This document shows positions 1 to 5,881 of a stretch of 6,085 bases of DNA, in pieces (positions within the stretch are counted from its first letter, which is position 1; every line of letters begins with the position of its first letter). Origin of the DNA: JBLHKE01 sp047619485 (lineage in GTDB: Bacteria; Verrucomicrobiota; Verrucomicrobiia; Verrucomicrobiales; DEV007). The translations under genes were made by a program, and so were the position numbers. The notes under the pieces are model-generated. The model ran no database searches and was not told the DNA's origin. It saw nothing but the letters and a program-made list of their open reading frames with translations. Location: the NCBI GenBank assembly GCA_047619485.1, contig JBLHKE010000487.1, positions 1 through 6,085 on the forward strand, written 5' to 3'.

Positions 1-1642
1 CGAGCAACATGAAGGGCTGGGAGAGCGAGAAGCGCAGCAGCGTGCTGCCGAAAAACCGTTTCAGGAAACGAACCACCACCCCATCTCCGTGATCCGCGCC
101 GCGCTTCGGGTCTAGAAGGTAGGAACTCAGCACCGGGATCACAGTGAGCGAGACGACGAACGAGGCGGCCATGCTGACGATCGTGGCAATCGCGATCGGG
201 GTGAAAAGTCGCCCCTCCACACCGCTCAGCGCGAGTAGCGGGATGAACACCAAGATGATCAGCACCGTCGCGTAGAGGATCGACGAACGCACCTCGCTCG
301 AGGCCTTCGCGATCACTTCCAACTTCGGCTGCGGAGATTCCAACTGCGCGTTCTCACGCAGGCGCCGGAACACGTTTTCCACATCGACGATGGCATCATC
401 GACCACCATGCCGATCGCCACCGCGAGCCCGCCGAGGGTCATCGAGTTCACGCTGAGACCGAACAGGTCAAACACTAGAATCGTGATCGCCCCCGAAAGA
501 GGAATCGCGGTCAGCGTAATGATGGTGACGCGGAAGTTGAACAGGAAGAGGAAAAGGATCACGGCCACCATGATCGCACCATCGCGCAGCGCCTCGCCGA
601 GGTTGTGGATCGAGAGTTCGATAAAGTCCTGCTGGCGGTAGAGGGTCACCAGCTCGACTCCTTCCGGGAGGGTCGTTTTCAAATCCGCCATGATGGCCTC
701 GATCTGTTCCGTCAGATCGATCGTGTCGAAACCGGGCGATTTTCGAACGTTGATGATCACCCCCTCGTCACCGGTGACGGGGCCATCGCCCTTGTGGCCG
801 ATCTTCGTGCCCAAGCCCGCATCGCCACGCATTGGCTCAATGTCCCAGACGATCGTGGCCACGTCTTTCAGACGGATGGCGCGATCATTCTCGTGCACCA
901 CAACGGTATCGCCGATCTCATCCAGATCGGTGGTCATGGCGAGGTTGCGCACCATGATCTCCTGGTCTTTCTCCGTCAGGAAACCACCGGTCGTGTTGCG
1001 CACCGCCTCGGAGGCCGCATCGCGCACCTGCTCGAAAGTGACGCCCATCGTGAGCATCCGGTCAGGGTCTGGCTGGACCTGGATCTGTTTCACACCGCCG
1101 CCCATCGAGAGCACCTCGGCAATGCCCGGCACCGATTGGAAACGCTTGCCGATCACCCAATCGGCGAGCACCCGGAGGTCGCGCGGATGGTTCTTGCCGC
1201 TCGGGTCGCGCACGCCGACCATCATGATATCCCCCATCAGAGAAGCGACCGGCGTCATGTAAGGAGTGACGTCAGCGGGAAGTACTTCGACCGCCCCCGT
1301 GAGTCGCTCCTGGACGAATTGCCGCGCCTTGTAAATATCCGTCCCCCAATCGAACTCGACGAAGATCAGCGACAGAGAAATATCATTCACCGAGCGCAAT
1401 CGGCTCACCCCGGTGACTCCCATCAGCGAGTTTTCTAGCGGGATCGTCACCAGCGTCTCGACCTCCTCCGGCGCGTAGCCGGGCACCTCGGTGAGGATGG
1501 TGACGGTGGGTTTCGTCAGGTCAGGCAGGACGTCAACCGGCAGCTCCAAGGCTTTTTTCACCCCGAAGGCAAACAGCCCGAGCGCCACAGCCATGACTAG
1601 CGCGCGCTGTTCCAGACTGAACCTGATGAGTTTATTAAGCAT
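1..1642 (-). CDS. HME-type RND metal efflux pump (CusA/CzcA/CnrA family), C-terminal half beyond window
   Basis: Inner-membrane proton/metal antiporter of a tripartite efflux complex. The first 547 residues are present and the reading frame is open to the window edge; family members have about 1,030-1,070 residues, so roughly half is missing. It begins MLNKLIRFSLEQRALVMAVA, the usual cytosolic foot plus TM1. A porter domain follows, with LPDLTKPTVTILTEVPG near residue 40 and VPGIAEVLSMGG, then LPEGVELV and the TM2-TM6 block, where TM4 reads AIGMVVDDAIVDVEN (residues 409-423). D415 and E422 match the CzcA proton-relay residues D408 and E415, but the position of CzcA D402 is Ala409. The pore-domain metal ligands lie outside the window. 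The ATG at 1640-1642 overlaps the adaptor stop by 8 nt, with a GGAG at 1653-1656. The family call is firm; the metal cannot be assigned from this half. Confidence 0.95.
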   Translation of the reverse strand, partial: MLNKLIRFSLEQRALVMAVALGLFAFGVKKALELPVDVLPDLTKPTVTILTEVPGYAPEEVETLVTIPLENSLMGVTGVSRLRSVNDISLSLIFVEFDWGTDIYKARQFVQERLTGAVEVLPADVTPYMTPVASLMGDIMMVGVRDPSGKNHPRDLRVLADWVIGKRFQSVPGIAEVLSMGGGVKQIQVQPDPDRMLTMGVTFEQVRDAASEAVRNTTGGFLTEKDQEIMVRNLAMTTDLDEIGDTVVVHENDRAIRLKDVATIVWDIEPMRGDAGLGTKIGHKGDGPVTGDEGVIINVRKSPGFDTIDLTEQIEAIMADLKTTLPEGVELVTLYRQQDFIELSIHNLGEALRDGAIMVAVILFLFLFNFRVTIITLTAIPLSGAITILVFDLFGLSVNSMTLGGLAVAIGMVVDDAIVDVENVFRRLRENAQLESPQPKLEVIAKASSEVRSSILYATVLIILVFIPLLALSGVEGRLFTPIAIATIVSMAASFVVSLTVIPVLSSYLLDPKRGADHGDGVVVRFLKRFFGSTLLRFSLSQPFMLL

Positions 1643-2903
1643 CGCTCGCGGTCTCCGATCTCCGGTTGCCCCACAACCGTTGCAGCGCGCCGAGAAACAT
1701 CAGCGTGATGAAAGCAGAATAGACCAGCAGCACCGGGTTGAACTCACCGCCGCCGCCACCTCCAGCAGCCGCCGCTTTCTCCGCATCCTCGGCGGCTTTC
1801 TGAGCAGGCGTCAGCTCGGAGCCGTCTTCGTTGTGCTCGTGCCCGTGCGCGGCGTCGAGCGCATCCTTCAAAGAAATGCTGCCGCCACCGGCGAAGCCGA
1901 GCGAGTAGGATCCCTGCGTGACCACCTCGTCACCCGGAAAGAGCCCGTTGATCACTTCGACCCACTGCTCGTTTTTCTCGCCGAGCACGACCGGAGCGCG
2001 CACGAACGCGTTCTCTAGGTCGAAGTCTTTTACGTAGACCACGCGCTTGGTTGGGTCACCCTGCACCGCCGTGCGCGGCACCGCCATCACGTCCTCGCGC
2101 GTGCTGGTAATGATCGCAAATTCTGTACGCATGCCGGGCTGGAGTTTCCCGTCTGGGTTCTGGATTCGAAAAATCCCATCCACCGTACCTGCCTTGCGAT
2201 CCGCCTCGATCCCGAATCGCGTCAGCTCCGCCACGATCGGCTCACCGCCAATGGCGTGCACTGCAATGCGGGCGACCGTACCGATCTTCATCTGCACGGC
2301 CTCTTTTTCGGGAATCTTGGCGATCGCCCACATCTCCGAACGGTCCGAAATGTCGAGCAGCTCAGTGTCTGGCTGGACGGGTTCGCCGACGCGCACGTGG
2401 GATGAGATCACCAACCCCGCCTGGTTGGCGCGCAGGGAAATGATTGGAGGCGGGTTGCCCGGCTGGCGGCTCTCGACTTCGACTAACACTTGTCCTTTTT
2501 CAACGCGATCGCCCTCGAAGGCATTCACCTTGATCGCACGACCAGAAATGCGTGAGGACAAGACCGAGCGCTTCGCCGGAATCTCTTCGATACGGCCGAT
2601 CGCAAACACCGTGCTCTCGAAGTCTTGCTCGTCGACCTCGACGGTCTCGATGCGCAAGTTCTTCACGCCAGTCTCGTCGAGGATGATGGTGTTCGCTGCG
2701 CGCTCGGGAGTGATCGCCTCTTCGGCAGCGCTCGCAGCGGTGGCCGCTGCCAGGACGAGTGGCAGAAGCCGTAACTTCGATTTAAAAATCGAAGAGCAGT
2801 GCCTGAGCAGAAAAACGACGAGCAGAACACTTCGAACTTCGATTTTTAAATCGAAGTGACGCCGCGCCCGTCCGTGTGTATGACCGTCAGGATTCGTTTT
2901 CAT
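1635..2903 (-). CDS. RND efflux periplasmic adaptor (membrane fusion protein) with repeat-altered N-terminus and C-terminal TM segment
   Basis: Links the RND pump to the outer-membrane factor in the periplasm (CzcB/CnrB/CusB role). The protein has 422 residues. A long N-terminus ends in a signal-like stretch RLLPLVLAAATAASAA (45-60). A split lipoyl domain follows (about 115-146 and 154-186; VNAFEGDRVEKGQVLVEVES and GLVISSHVRVGEPV), then a beta-barrel and a membrane-proximal domain ending near GDEVVTQGSYSLG. The two lipoyl halves are joined by only about 10 residues, so the usual coiled-coil hairpin is missing. The C-terminus is unusual: HGHEH (353-357), an Ala/Glu-rich linker, six glycines and a hydrophobic segment (388-410) that could span the membrane. 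Residues 16-44 are largely encoded by a palindromic repeat pair. The ATG at 2901-2903 overlaps the upstream TGA (ATGA), no SD is visible, and no later start codon exists before the signal-like stretch, so this start is well supported. Confidence 0.92.
   Translation of the reverse strand: MKTNPDGHTHGRARRHFDLKIEVRSVLLVVFLLRHCSSIFKSKLRLLPLVLAAATAASAAEEAITPERAANTIILDETGVKNLRIETVEVDEQDFESTVFAIGRIEEIPAKRSVLSSRISGRAIKVNAFEGDRVEKGQVLVEVESRQPGNPPPIISLRANQAGLVISSHVRVGEPVQPDTELLDISDRSEMWAIAKIPEKEAVQMKIGTVARIAVHAIGGEPIVAELTRFGIEADRKAGTVDGIFRIQNPDGKLQPGMRTEFAIITSTREDVMAVPRTAVQGDPTKRVVYVKDFDLENAFVRAPVVLGEKNEQWVEVINGLFPGDEVVTQGSYSLGFAGGGSISLKDALDAAHGHEHNEDGSELTPAQKAAEDAEKAAAAGGGGGGEFNPVLLVYSAFITLMFLGALQRLWGNRRSETASDA
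2770..2861. repeat. Composite inverted pair of 20-bp palindromic units inside the adaptor gene
   Basis: Two units, CTTCGATTTAAAAATCGAAG at 2775-2794 and its exact reverse complement at 2837-2856, are flanked by matching GTAA/GTCA bases, giving arms of about 25 bp with one mismatch around a 42-bp middle. Each unit is nearly self-complementary. On the minus strand they are read as HFDLKIEV and SSIFKSKLR with VLLVVFLL between, all within the adaptor N-terminus. The same unit, differing at one central base, occurs twice at 5798-5881. This resembles REP/BIME or MITE-like elements; no family is recognised. Confidence 0.85.
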
Positions 2904-4186
2904 TTGGAAGTGGATGGGGGCTCTGGAATCGGATAGGTGCCGGCGATGAATCGCACCTCGGCATCGATCAGGTCGTAGTTCTTCTGCAACTCGAGCGCTG
3001 CGTTCTCCAGCTGTAGCAATTGCGCCTGTGCCTGTTGCACCTGCAGGAGGCTCGCCTGGCCGTTCTGCTGCGCTTGCTTGAACTCTTCGACGTTCTTCCT
3101 CGCCAGCGGCAGCGCCTCGCCCCGGGCGCCCTTCGCCAGTTTGTAGGCAGCCGTGCGCGCTTCGAGGGCGCGGCGTAGCTCGCTGTGGATCGCAAACATT
3201 TTCGCAGCGCGTGCCCGACGCGCCTTCTCGATATCGAGTTCGGCGGCTTCAATCGCCTGCTCGTTTTTGTTACGCAGCGGCAACGGGATCGAAACGCCGA
3301 CGCCGACGAAGCTATTGCGCTCCAGACCACCCGGTTCGTCGACCGCCCGTTCGTGCTGGAGAAACACTTTCACCGCCAAGTCATCCCAACGCTGCGACAT
3401 TGCCAGAGCGAGCTGCGCGTCGCCAAGGTCTTTAGAAGCGAGCAACAGGCGGTAGTCAGGCCGGTTCTGAAAGACCGTTTCCAGCTTCAACGATGACGCT
3501 GGCGCCTGCTTCGGGAAGGTTCGTGCGGACGCGATGCTGATCGTCGCTTTCTGCTCCGCACCCATCAACTGTTTCAGCCGGGCAGTCGCGGCCGCGGTGG
3601 CCGCCTTGGAAATCCCTAGTTCCTGCTCGAGCAACTTGCCATTGAGCGATGCCTGCACCACATCCAGCGATGAGGCCTCGCCAACTTCAGCGCGTCCAGC
3701 GAGGAACTTGCTGACCTCTTGGTTCACGGTGATCAACCCGGCCGTGGCGATTTCCGATTTCTGCGCTGCCCGTAGTTCGAGCCAGGCCTTGTCCACCTCG
3801 AACGCTAGCTGGCGTTGGCGAATGCGGAACTCGATCTCTGCCAACTCGACATCGCGGCGTAGTACTTCCTTCTCGTCATCGAGGCGCGAGGTCACCGGAA
3901 AACGCTGGCTGAAGGCAAGTTCGAGTTCGCCCTCGTTGTCGTTCTGTCCGATGAGATCGTTTGAATGCGACAGCTCTATCTCAGGATTGGAAAGTCGGCC
4001 AGCCCAGCGCAGGCGGGACTTGGCGCGCTCGATCTCGATCGCGGCGACTTTGAGCTCGAGGTTGGAGCTGAGCGCCTTTTCAATCGCCGCATCGCGAGAG
4101 AGACCCGCCGCGGGGACGGACGAGAGCATTCCTGCGCAGAGCAATGCAACGGTGAGGATCGTTCTGAAGGCAAACATTCTAGCCAT
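2900..4186 (-). CDS. Outer-membrane efflux factor, TolC/CzcC/CnrC family
   Basis: Forms the trimeric outer-membrane channel of the efflux complex. From the ATG at 4184-4186 the protein has 428 residues: a signal peptide (MARMFAFRTILTVALLCAG, with probable cleavage after VPAAG) and two OEP repeats rich in long Ala/Glu/Gln/Leu helices. It starts LSRDAAIEKALSSNLELK and has the family-typical GVGVSIPLPLRNKNEQAIEA strand-turn in the second repeat and a QQAQAQLLQLENAALELQ helix near the end. There is no lipobox Cys after the signal, unlike CusC. An in-frame ATG at 4253-4255 would add 23 residues before the signal peptide (451 residues in total). I prefer the internal start because it places a normal signal peptide at the N-terminus and an AGGG lies just upstream; ATG 4175-4177 is a further option. 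The stop overlaps the adaptor start. A sigma-type element lies upstream at 4286-4314. Confidence 0.93.
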   Translation of the reverse strand: MARMFAFRTILTVALLCAGMLSSVPAAGLSRDAAIEKALSSNLELKVAAIEIERAKSRLRWAGRLSNPEIELSHSNDLIGQNDNEGELELAFSQRFPVTSRLDDEKEVLRRDVELAEIEFRIRQRQLAFEVDKAWLELRAAQKSEIATAGLITVNQEVSKFLAGRAEVGEASSLDVVQASLNGKLLEQELGISKAATAAATARLKQLMGAEQKATISIASARTFPKQAPASSLKLETVFQNRPDYRLLLASKDLGDAQLALAMSQRWDDLAVKVFLQHERAVDEPGGLERNSFVGVGVSIPLPLRNKNEQAIEAAELDIEKARRARAAKMFAIHSELRRALEARTAAYKLAKGARGEALPLARKNVEEFKQAQQNGQASLLQVQQAQAQLLQLENAALELQKNYDLIDAEVRFIAGTYPIPEPPSTSK

Positions 4187-4285
4187 TGCCCTAAGCTGGG
4201 CACCGGGTTCCCACAACCAACGAGTCGGTGATGGGATGGCGTATTTGGCAGGCATTTTTTAAAAAGAGTTGATCGCAGTCGCCGG

Positions 4286-4314
4286 GTTGAATGCCGGGTG
4301 GAGAGAAATCCCCC
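4286..4314 (-). promoter_or_regulatory. Candidate ECF sigma promoter before the outer-membrane factor gene (copy 2)
   Basis: Read on the minus strand: GGGGGATTT, three bases, TCC, four bases, GGCATT, one base, AAC. The same 29-bp pattern with identical spacing lies at 5734-5762, and 21 of 29 positions match. It sits in the 83-nt gap between the sigma gene and the outer-membrane factor gene, where the Cupriavidus cnr locus has its cnrC promoter. The GGGGGATTT block would be the -35 part and the GGCATT/AAC block the -10 part. The duplication is seen; recognition by the ECF factor is inferred. Confidence 0.6.
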
Positions 4315-4338
4315 GAAAGAAGTGATTATTTATTGGCG

Positions 4339-4920
4339 CTATTTAAGAGAGCCACGCCACTTCTCCTCAAGCTCTGCGCGCAGCTTCTCACGCGCTCGCG
4401 CAAGCCGTCGCTCGACGGCTTTCTCCGAACACTTCAACACACCAGCAATCTCGCGATAGCGCTGGCCATTGATCTCATGCAAGACCAAGGCCACCCGCAG
4501 ATCATGCGGCAGCGCAGCGATCGCCCGCGCCAGATCGCGTCCGAGCGCGCGACGGTCGGTCTCGTCTCGCGGATCGCTAGCGTCTTCGCGCTCGGCGACA
4601 TCCGCCTCCGAATCGGCATCGAGGACCTCCGGGTGTCGCGATCGCCAGCGCGCCCGCATCCGGCAGAGGTTGGTCGCGATGGTGAACAACCAAGTCGAAA
4701 ACTGGGCACCGGCCTTCGGCTTGTAGCGCGCGCGCTCGCCGTAGACTTTAACAAATGTCTCCTGGGCGATGTCGCGCGCGTCAGACAGGTTGCCAGTGTA
4801 ACGCAGGCAGAAGGTGACGAGCGGTTCCTTCCAACGCGTCATCAAGTCGTTCAATGCTAGGTCATCCCCCTCGCGGAGACGCTCCATGCACTGCAAATCT
4901 TGCTCGTCCTGATCCGACAT
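4339..4920 (-). CDS. ECF-type RNA polymerase sigma factor (CnrH-like position)
   Basis: A cytoplasmic sigma factor of 193 residues, close to CnrH in length. Region 2 spans about residues 20-90: DARDIAQETFVKVY (47-60) is the region 2.2 core-binding helix, and FSTWLFTIATNLCR (74-87) covers the 2.3/2.4 promoter-melting and -10 recognition part. After an acidic linker (VLDADSEADVAEREDASD), region 4 runs from 137 to the end, with LPHDLRVALVLHEINGQRY, the helix-turn-helix YREIAGVLKCSEKAVERRL and a basic tail. The ATG at 4918-4920 is chosen over the TTG just before it. It lies 17 nt after the sensor stop with little SD. The gene directly follows anti-sigma-like and sensor genes and precedes the efflux genes, so it probably drives both its own operon and the pump from the paired 29-bp elements. 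Confidence 0.95.
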   Translation of the reverse strand: MSDQDEQDLQCMERLREGDDLALNDLMTRWKEPLVTFCLRYTGNLSDARDIAQETFVKVYGERARYKPKAGAQFSTWLFTIATNLCRMRARWRSRHPEVLDADSEADVAEREDASDPRDETDRRALGRDLARAIAALPHDLRVALVLHEINGQRYREIAGVLKCSEKAVERRLARAREKLRAELEEKWRGSLK

Positions 4921-4937
4921 CAATCGAGCTTCGCAAG

Positions 4938-5393
4938 CTACCGGCTACCGATCTCCCCCGCCCTCTCGAGCCAGCCTTTCATCTTCTGCAGGTAGCGCTT
5001 GGACTGCTCCTGATCCATCTCGGCCGAGACCTGATACACGAAATCGATGAAACGTTTATCAGCTTCTTTCTCGAGATTGGTGAGGCGTTCCGCTGCCGCC
5101 TTGTGCTCGGGGCTGTTGTCCAATCCGGGATCGTTGGTAACCTTCGCCAGCGTCTCCCGGGTGTCGGTGTAATGAATGCAGTGGTCTTCGCACTCGGGGA
5201 AATACTCCTTGTGCAGGCTCTCGATTCGCGCGCTCTGTTCGTCGGTGAGCACAAACTCTTTGCTGAGCCATTCGAACGCGGTCTCGTGCTGGTGCGCCTG
5301 ATCGATCCGGCCTTTCTGCCAGAGAAAAATCCCGGCATAGGCGAGCGCACCGAGCACCACCGAAGCAAGAATCGTCAGGACTAGTTTCTTCAT
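4938..5393 (-). CDS. Membrane-anchored periplasmic heavy-metal sensor (CnrX-like position)
   Basis: A 151-residue protein: N-terminal TM anchor (residues 1-26, MKKLVLTILASVVLGALAYA), then an all-helical periplasmic domain with the ZraP/CnrX-like pattern. The first helix carries FEWLSKEFVLTDEQSARIESL, and a late helix reads FVYQVSAEMDQEQSKRYLQ. CnrX has 148 residues with the same layout and controls release of the sigma factor by the anti-sigma protein when metal binds. Here the CnrX ligand pairs H42/H46 and H119/M123 seem replaced (Phe/Ser and Phe/Val in my hand alignment). Instead there is C68-E-D-H71-C72-I-H74 plus an HQH at 34-36, suggesting a different metal site. The ATG at 5391-5393 is chosen because it gives a normal anchor. 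A GTG at 5426 would add 11 residues and overlap the upstream gene. The gap from the upstream stop is 4 nt, with no clear SD, so translation is probably coupled. Confidence 0.85.
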   Translation of the reverse strand: MKKLVLTILASVVLGALAYAGIFLWQKGRIDQAHQHETAFEWLSKEFVLTDEQSARIESLHKEYFPECEDHCIHYTDTRETLAKVTNDPGLDNSPEHKAAAERLTNLEKEADKRFIDFVYQVSAEMDQEQSKRYLQKMKGWLERAGEIGSR

Positions 5394-5397
5394 CGGA

Positions 5398-5721
5398 TCA
5401 ATGGTCGTGACCCGAGTGATCGGCACTCATCATCACCGGGTGGATCGATTCCACATAGCGTTGCTCGACCGCGAGCGAGGTTTCCTCTTCGTAGGCCTGC
5501 GCCTTGTTCATGCCGAAGAGCGAGCCGACGACGATCCCAAACACACAACAGGCAGCCAGCGCAGGTGCAGGAATCGCGAGCCAAGCAGTTTGTTGTTTCT
5601 CGCGGATGGCGATCTCCGACCAGACGTGGTGCTCGAAGCCCTCGTGGCTGCAATCTTGATCAGCGCCCTTGAGCGAGTCGAGGGCTGAGGAGAATTGGGC
5701 GTCGAACGGGGCGTTTTTCAT
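5398..5721 (-). CDS. Small single-TM protein with His/Met-rich tail, probable anti-sigma factor (CnrY-like position)
   Basis: A 107-residue protein: a hydrophilic N-terminal part of about 45 residues, predicted cytosolic, containing CSHEGFEHHVW; one TM segment (about 46-70, TAWLAIPAPALAACCVFG); and a periplasmic tail of about 37 residues ending HPVMMSADHSGHDH. Size and topology match CnrY (95 residues), which holds CnrH through its short cytosolic part and is tied to CnrX in the membrane. Sequence alone does not prove this; the call rests on topology and on its place as first gene before sensor and sigma genes. The tail has four His and two Met in 14 residues and could bind metal. The ATG at 5719-5721 is preceded by GGGTGAAGCC. 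A GTG at 5733 is possible, and the frame stays open further up to a TTG inside a palindromic repeat, which I do not accept. A candidate ECF promoter lies 12 nt upstream. Confidence 0.72.
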   Translation of the reverse strand: MKNAPFDAQFSSALDSLKGADQDCSHEGFEHHVWSEIAIREKQQTAWLAIPAPALAACCVFGIVVGSLFGMNKAQAYEEETSLAVEQRYVESIHPVMMSADHSGHDH

Positions 5722-5733
5722 GGCTTCACCCAC

Positions 5734-5762
5734 GTTAAATGCCACCCGGACGAAAATCCCCC
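5734..5762 (-). promoter_or_regulatory. Candidate ECF sigma promoter before the anti-sigma/sensor/sigma operon (copy 1)
   Basis: Read on the minus strand: GGGGGATTT, three bases, TCC, four bases, GGCATT, one base, AAC. It has the same spacing as the copy at 4286-4314. Its 3' end is 12 nt from the ATG at 5721, so the transcript would have a leader of only about 10 nt. A 12-bp palindrome abuts its upstream end. An autoregulated promoter is expected here by analogy with cnrY. The repeat is observed; its function is inferred. Confidence 0.6.
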
Positions 5763-5774
5763 TCGAATATTCGA
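5763..5774. promoter_or_regulatory. 12-bp perfect palindrome next to the candidate promoter
   Basis: TCGAATATTCGA is a perfect dyad directly abutting the -35-like end of the element at 5734-5762. It could be an operator for a dimeric regulator or just debris of the nearby AT-rich TTCGA-containing repeats. No counterpart lies beside the second promoter copy, which argues against an essential role. Confidence 0.3.
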
Positions 5775-5784
5775 ATTTTTCCGT

Positions 5785-5796
5785 GGCTTCGATTTT
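5785..5796 (+). repeat. Partial copy of the palindromic unit
   Basis: GGCTTCGATTTT matches the outer part of the unit at 5855-5866 over 12 bases, but the second half of the palindrome is missing; the next base run goes straight into the full composite at 5798. It is probably a decayed or truncated unit, showing that the element has rearranged here more than once. Confidence 0.45.
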
Positions 5797-5797
5797 T

Positions 5798-5881
5798 CGT
5801 AACTTCGATTTCAAAATCGAAGCCCGAAGAATTGAACTACCGGCTTAGGCACCGGGCTTCGATTTTGAAATCGAAGTTACG
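5798..5881. repeat. Composite inverted pair of 20-bp palindromic units, intergenic
   Basis: Units CTTCGATTTCAAAATCGAAG at 5803-5822 and its exact reverse complement at 5857-5876 sit in perfect 29-bp inverted arms (5798-5826 and 5853-5881) with a 26-bp middle. The units differ from the pair at 2770-2861 only at position 10, and the variant base agrees within each pair. The transcript could fold as one long hairpin or as two small ones. It lies about 36 bp upstream of the candidate ECF promoter and lacks the GC-rich stem plus U-run of a classic terminator. Confidence 0.88.

Noticed and set aside
605..1438. 277-codon plus-strand open frame
   Set aside because: It is antisense to the RND pump gene, whose translation matches the family along its whole length. 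The plus-strand product is an Arg/His/Asp-rich composition typical of a shadow frame.
2047..2859. 270-codon plus-strand open frame
   Set aside because: Antisense to the adaptor gene; Ser/Arg-rich with no recognisable domain.
3534..4262. 242-codon plus-strand open frame
   Set aside because: Antisense to the outer-membrane factor gene; Ser/Arg/Ala-rich shadow.
4255..4265. TTTTTTAAAAA run at the upstream ATG of the outer-membrane factor gene
   Set aside because: A simple AT-run with no stem. It is not a terminator, and it gives no SD support for the upstream start.
4291..4860. 189-codon plus-strand open frame
   Set aside because: Antisense to the ECF sigma factor gene, which has clear region 2 and region 4 motifs.
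5398..5814. Longer version of the anti-sigma-like gene starting at a TTG at 5814
   Set aside because: The start falls inside a palindromic repeat unit and the extra 31 residues would span the candidate promoter. The ATG at 5721 is a better start.
2770..5881. CRISPR-like array from the recurring 20-bp units
   Set aside because: There are only two inverted pairs 3 kb apart, with no regular spacers in direct orientation and no cas genes.
5798..5881. Rho-independent terminator
   Set aside because: The long inverted repeat is AT-rich in its core and neither end is followed by a T-run. It also lies upstream of the operon, not at a gene end, apart from the doubtful remnant.
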